The notes under the pieces were generated by a model. It made no database searches. It was not told the origin of the DNA and saw nothing but the letters and a program-made list of their open reading frames with translations. Below, one piece after another: positions 5,613 to 5,866 of a stretch of 5,866 bases of DNA (position 1 is the stretch's first letter; every line of letters begins with the position of its first letter). Both the position numbers and the translations under genes were made by a program. Origin of the DNA: an uncultured Ruminococcus sp. Its GTDB lineage: Bacteria; Bacillota; Clostridia; Oscillospirales; CAG-272. The stretch is taken from the NCBI GenBank assembly GCA_902773455.1, contig CACYEW010000058.1, positions 1 to 5,866 on the forward strand, written 5' to 3'.

Positions 5613-5866
5613 ATGAACCTTGAAGAAAAAGAGATAAATGAAGACGTCGATAAAGGCGTCATTATAAAGCTGAGGCTGAAATATCCTTACGTTTCAGACG
5701 CCGTCAAGGCGGCGAAGCGGATAAATAAAACTCTTTCGGATCTGTTTTGCGATATAAAGAAAAAAGCTCTGCAAAGCGCAGATTACTCTTATCATAACTG
5801 CGTTTACAGAGCTTATGAAAGTGAAAACGGATATCTGTCGGTATATTTCGAGCTGACGATGAAGGG
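5613..5866 (+). CDS. Putative DUF4163/DUF3298-like protein, N-terminal part
   Basis: A good ribosome binding site precedes the ATG, and the frame is open to the window edge (84 full codons), so the gene is partial at its 3' end. The protein begins MNLEEKEINEDVD with no signal peptide or membrane segment. Residues 18-30 (a strand ending LKYPYVSD), an amphipathic helix around AKRINKTLSDLFCDIKKKA (34-52) and YRAYESENGYLSVYFEL (65-81) follow the layout of DUF4163 domains, found in front of DUF3298 in RsiV- and PdaC-like proteins. In those families a Gly-Gly-Ala-His segment follows, and it would fall beyond the window. Codon use and base composition match the neighbouring genes. The family call is by eye and tentative; that the gene is real is more certain. 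Confidence 0.7.
   Translation, partial: MNLEEKEINEDVDKGVIIKLRLKYPYVSDAVKAAKRINKTLSDLFCDIKKKALQSADYSYHNCVYRAYESENGYLSVYFELTMK

Overview
The window looks like a chromosomal housekeeping stretch from a member of the Clostridia (Bacillota), probably a gut-type lineage. This rests on moderate GC in the genes, AT-rich promoters, strong GGAGG-like ribosome binding sites, a YqhQ/DUF1385-prmC pair (a Bacillota arrangement), and a collagen-like lipoprotein carrying an N-terminal module familiar from Clostridia. I cannot name a genus from sequence alone.

Layout. Positions 1-213 (minus) hold the 5' end of a secreted lipoprotein gene with Gly-X-Y triplets, read from its own near-consensus promoter at 246-273. 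Positions 214-477 are non-coding: that promoter, an unusual nested inverted repeat with a GC-rich core and a G-quadruplex motif (317-410), and a clear Rho-independent terminator (421-445). Positions 478-5518 (minus) form one tight five-gene operon, in transcription order: a galactokinase-like GHMP kinase, yqhQ (DUF1385 membrane protein), prmC, ddl, murI. Genes overlap by 4 or 8 bases or are separated by 11, and I see no internal promoter or terminator. It starts at an extended -10 promoter (5553-5561) and ends at the terminator at 421-445. Positions 5519-5612 are a short divergent promoter region, and 5613-5866 (plus) is the start of a gene whose N-terminus resembles DUF4163/DUF3298 proteins but has no signal peptide.

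How the genes fit together. MurI makes D-glutamate and Ddl makes D-Ala-D-Ala, two dedicated precursors of peptidoglycan. PrmC methylates the GGQ glutamine of release factors. YqhQ is a conserved membrane protein of unknown role. The sugar-kinase-like gene sits at the head of the operon with no other Leloir gene in view, and its sugar-binding motif departs from classical galactokinase.

No phage, transposase, CRISPR, tRNA or rRNA is visible. The points most worth a second look are the 317-410 element, the altered substrate motifs in the GalK-like and MurI proteins, the basic C-terminal extension of YqhQ, and the operon order itself. I do not see convincing evidence of a wholly new biological system.
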